The notes under the pieces: model-generated | What the model was told of the DNA's origin: nothing | What the model saw: the letters and a program-made list of their open reading frames with translations, nothing else | The model's database searches: none | Assembly (NCBI RefSeq): GCF_003732275.1 | Contig: NZ_MOBM01000038.1 | Location: forward strand, 1,020,679 to 1,084,678 | Length of the DNA: 64,000 nucleotides | Origin: Pseudomonas frederiksbergensis | GTDB taxonomy: Bacteria; Pseudomonadota; Gammaproteobacteria; Pseudomonadales; Pseudomonadaceae | Reading direction: 5' to 3' | Shown here: positions 63,774-64,000 of the stretch, piece by piece | Position numbering within the stretch: the first letter of the stretch is position 1 | How the letters are laid out: the number at the start of each line of letters is the position of its first letter | Program-made: the position numbers and the translations under genes

Positions 63774-64000
63774 ATGAGTATCTCGAACAAGGAACAGGGG
63801 CATGTGGGACAGGCGCTGCTACCCAGGACGCGGGATATCGATGCGTTGGTACGTGCCGAGCACCAAGACCCCTTTGCAATTCTCGGCCCGCACGGCGATG
63901 GCGCCGGCGGGCAATTCATTCGAGCTTATCTACCGGACGCCTTGAGCGTGCAGGTGGTGGACAAGGAATCCGGGGAAGAACTCGGCAGCCTTGAGACCAC
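63774..64000 (+). CDS. glgB: 1,4-alpha-glucan branching enzyme GlgB, 3' end outside window
   Basis: The first 75 residues are visible, open to the window end: MSISNKEQGHVGQALLPRTR at the start, then RAEHQDPFAILGPHGDGAGGQFIRAYLPDALSVQVVD, the N-terminal carbohydrate-binding domain of branching enzymes. GGAGAG lies at 63762, within the end of treS, nine bases or so before the ATG. It completes the GlgE pathway by adding alpha-1,6 branches. Confidence 0.85.
   Translation, partial: MSISNKEQGHVGQALLPRTRDIDALVRAEHQDPFAILGPHGDGAGGQFIRAYLPDALSVQVVDKESGEELGSLET

Overview
The window looks like chromosomal DNA of a fluorescent-group Pseudomonas. The grounds are GC-rich coding DNA with strong codon bias (hence long antisense shadow frames), a NAD-dependent glutamate dehydrogenase of the large 1.6 kDa-residue class, a MuxABC-OpmB type efflux operon, a cyanide/nitrite-linked orphan CcoN module, the GlgE-TreS/Pep2-GlgB glucan genes, and about twenty intergenic palindromic elements typical of this group. 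No phage, IS element, CRISPR array, rRNA or tRNA was seen.

Layout. 1-5.7 kb: the 3' part of an AraD1/GguC-like sugar-acid gene and a 2-oxoglutarate-semialdehyde type aldehyde dehydrogenase, three tandem REP doublets, a small acidic protein, an exported lactonase, and four very small exported or membrane proteins. 5.8-11.3 kb (minus): sbcD-sbcC-GST, each junction overlapping by 4 nt. 11.5-18.3 kb (minus): a MoxR-DUF58-DUF4381-BatA-BatBC-BatD operon. 19.5-24.4 kb: gdhB with a strong terminator. 24.6-29 kb: a cupin, a small monooxygenase-like protein, a MocR regulator divergent from an AhpD-like gene, and a LysR regulator. 29.1-31.9 kb (minus): an accessory-looking cassette of a PF10118-type hydrolase, a fatty-acid desaturase and an unusual GNAT protein. 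32.2-34.2 kb: GNAT, Asp/Glu racemase, unknown protein. 34.3-38.6 kb: ccoN/ccoQ-like pair divergent from a siroheme nitrite/sulfite reductase plus DUF934. 38.8-40.9 kb: DUF3313 lipoprotein, YCII-like protein, tpx. 41-50.2 kb: muxABC-opmB. 50.5-53.6 kb: MHYT-GGDEF-EAL protein and a short-chain dehydrogenase. 53.8-56.8 kb (minus): a MocR regulator and CcoG. 56.9-64 kb: DUF3203, MgtC, a proline-rich peptide, glgE, treS-pep2 fusion and the start of glgB.

How the parts relate. The ccoN/Q, reductase/DUF934, MocR and ccoG genes correspond, from what I recall, to one contiguous cluster in P. aeruginosa (PA4129-PA4134), but here they lie in two blocks about 15 kb apart with the efflux operon and signalling genes between them. 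The three promoter regions of these blocks (upstream of ccoN, the reductase and ccoG) share the same sequence, CTGA(A/G)TCTGT, followed at one fixed spacing by a CATAGT-like -10. This is the strongest regulatory signal in the window and predicts one regulon that survived the split. The GlgE block (glgE, treS-pep2, glgB) would make alpha-glucan through maltose-1-phosphate, and a sigma-E-like promoter candidate lies upstream of it.

Three families of palindromic repeats sit in nearly every intergenic space, including inside the mux and glg operons. The best candidate for an undescribed biochemical system is the desaturase/hydrolase/GNAT cassette at 29.4-31.9 kb.
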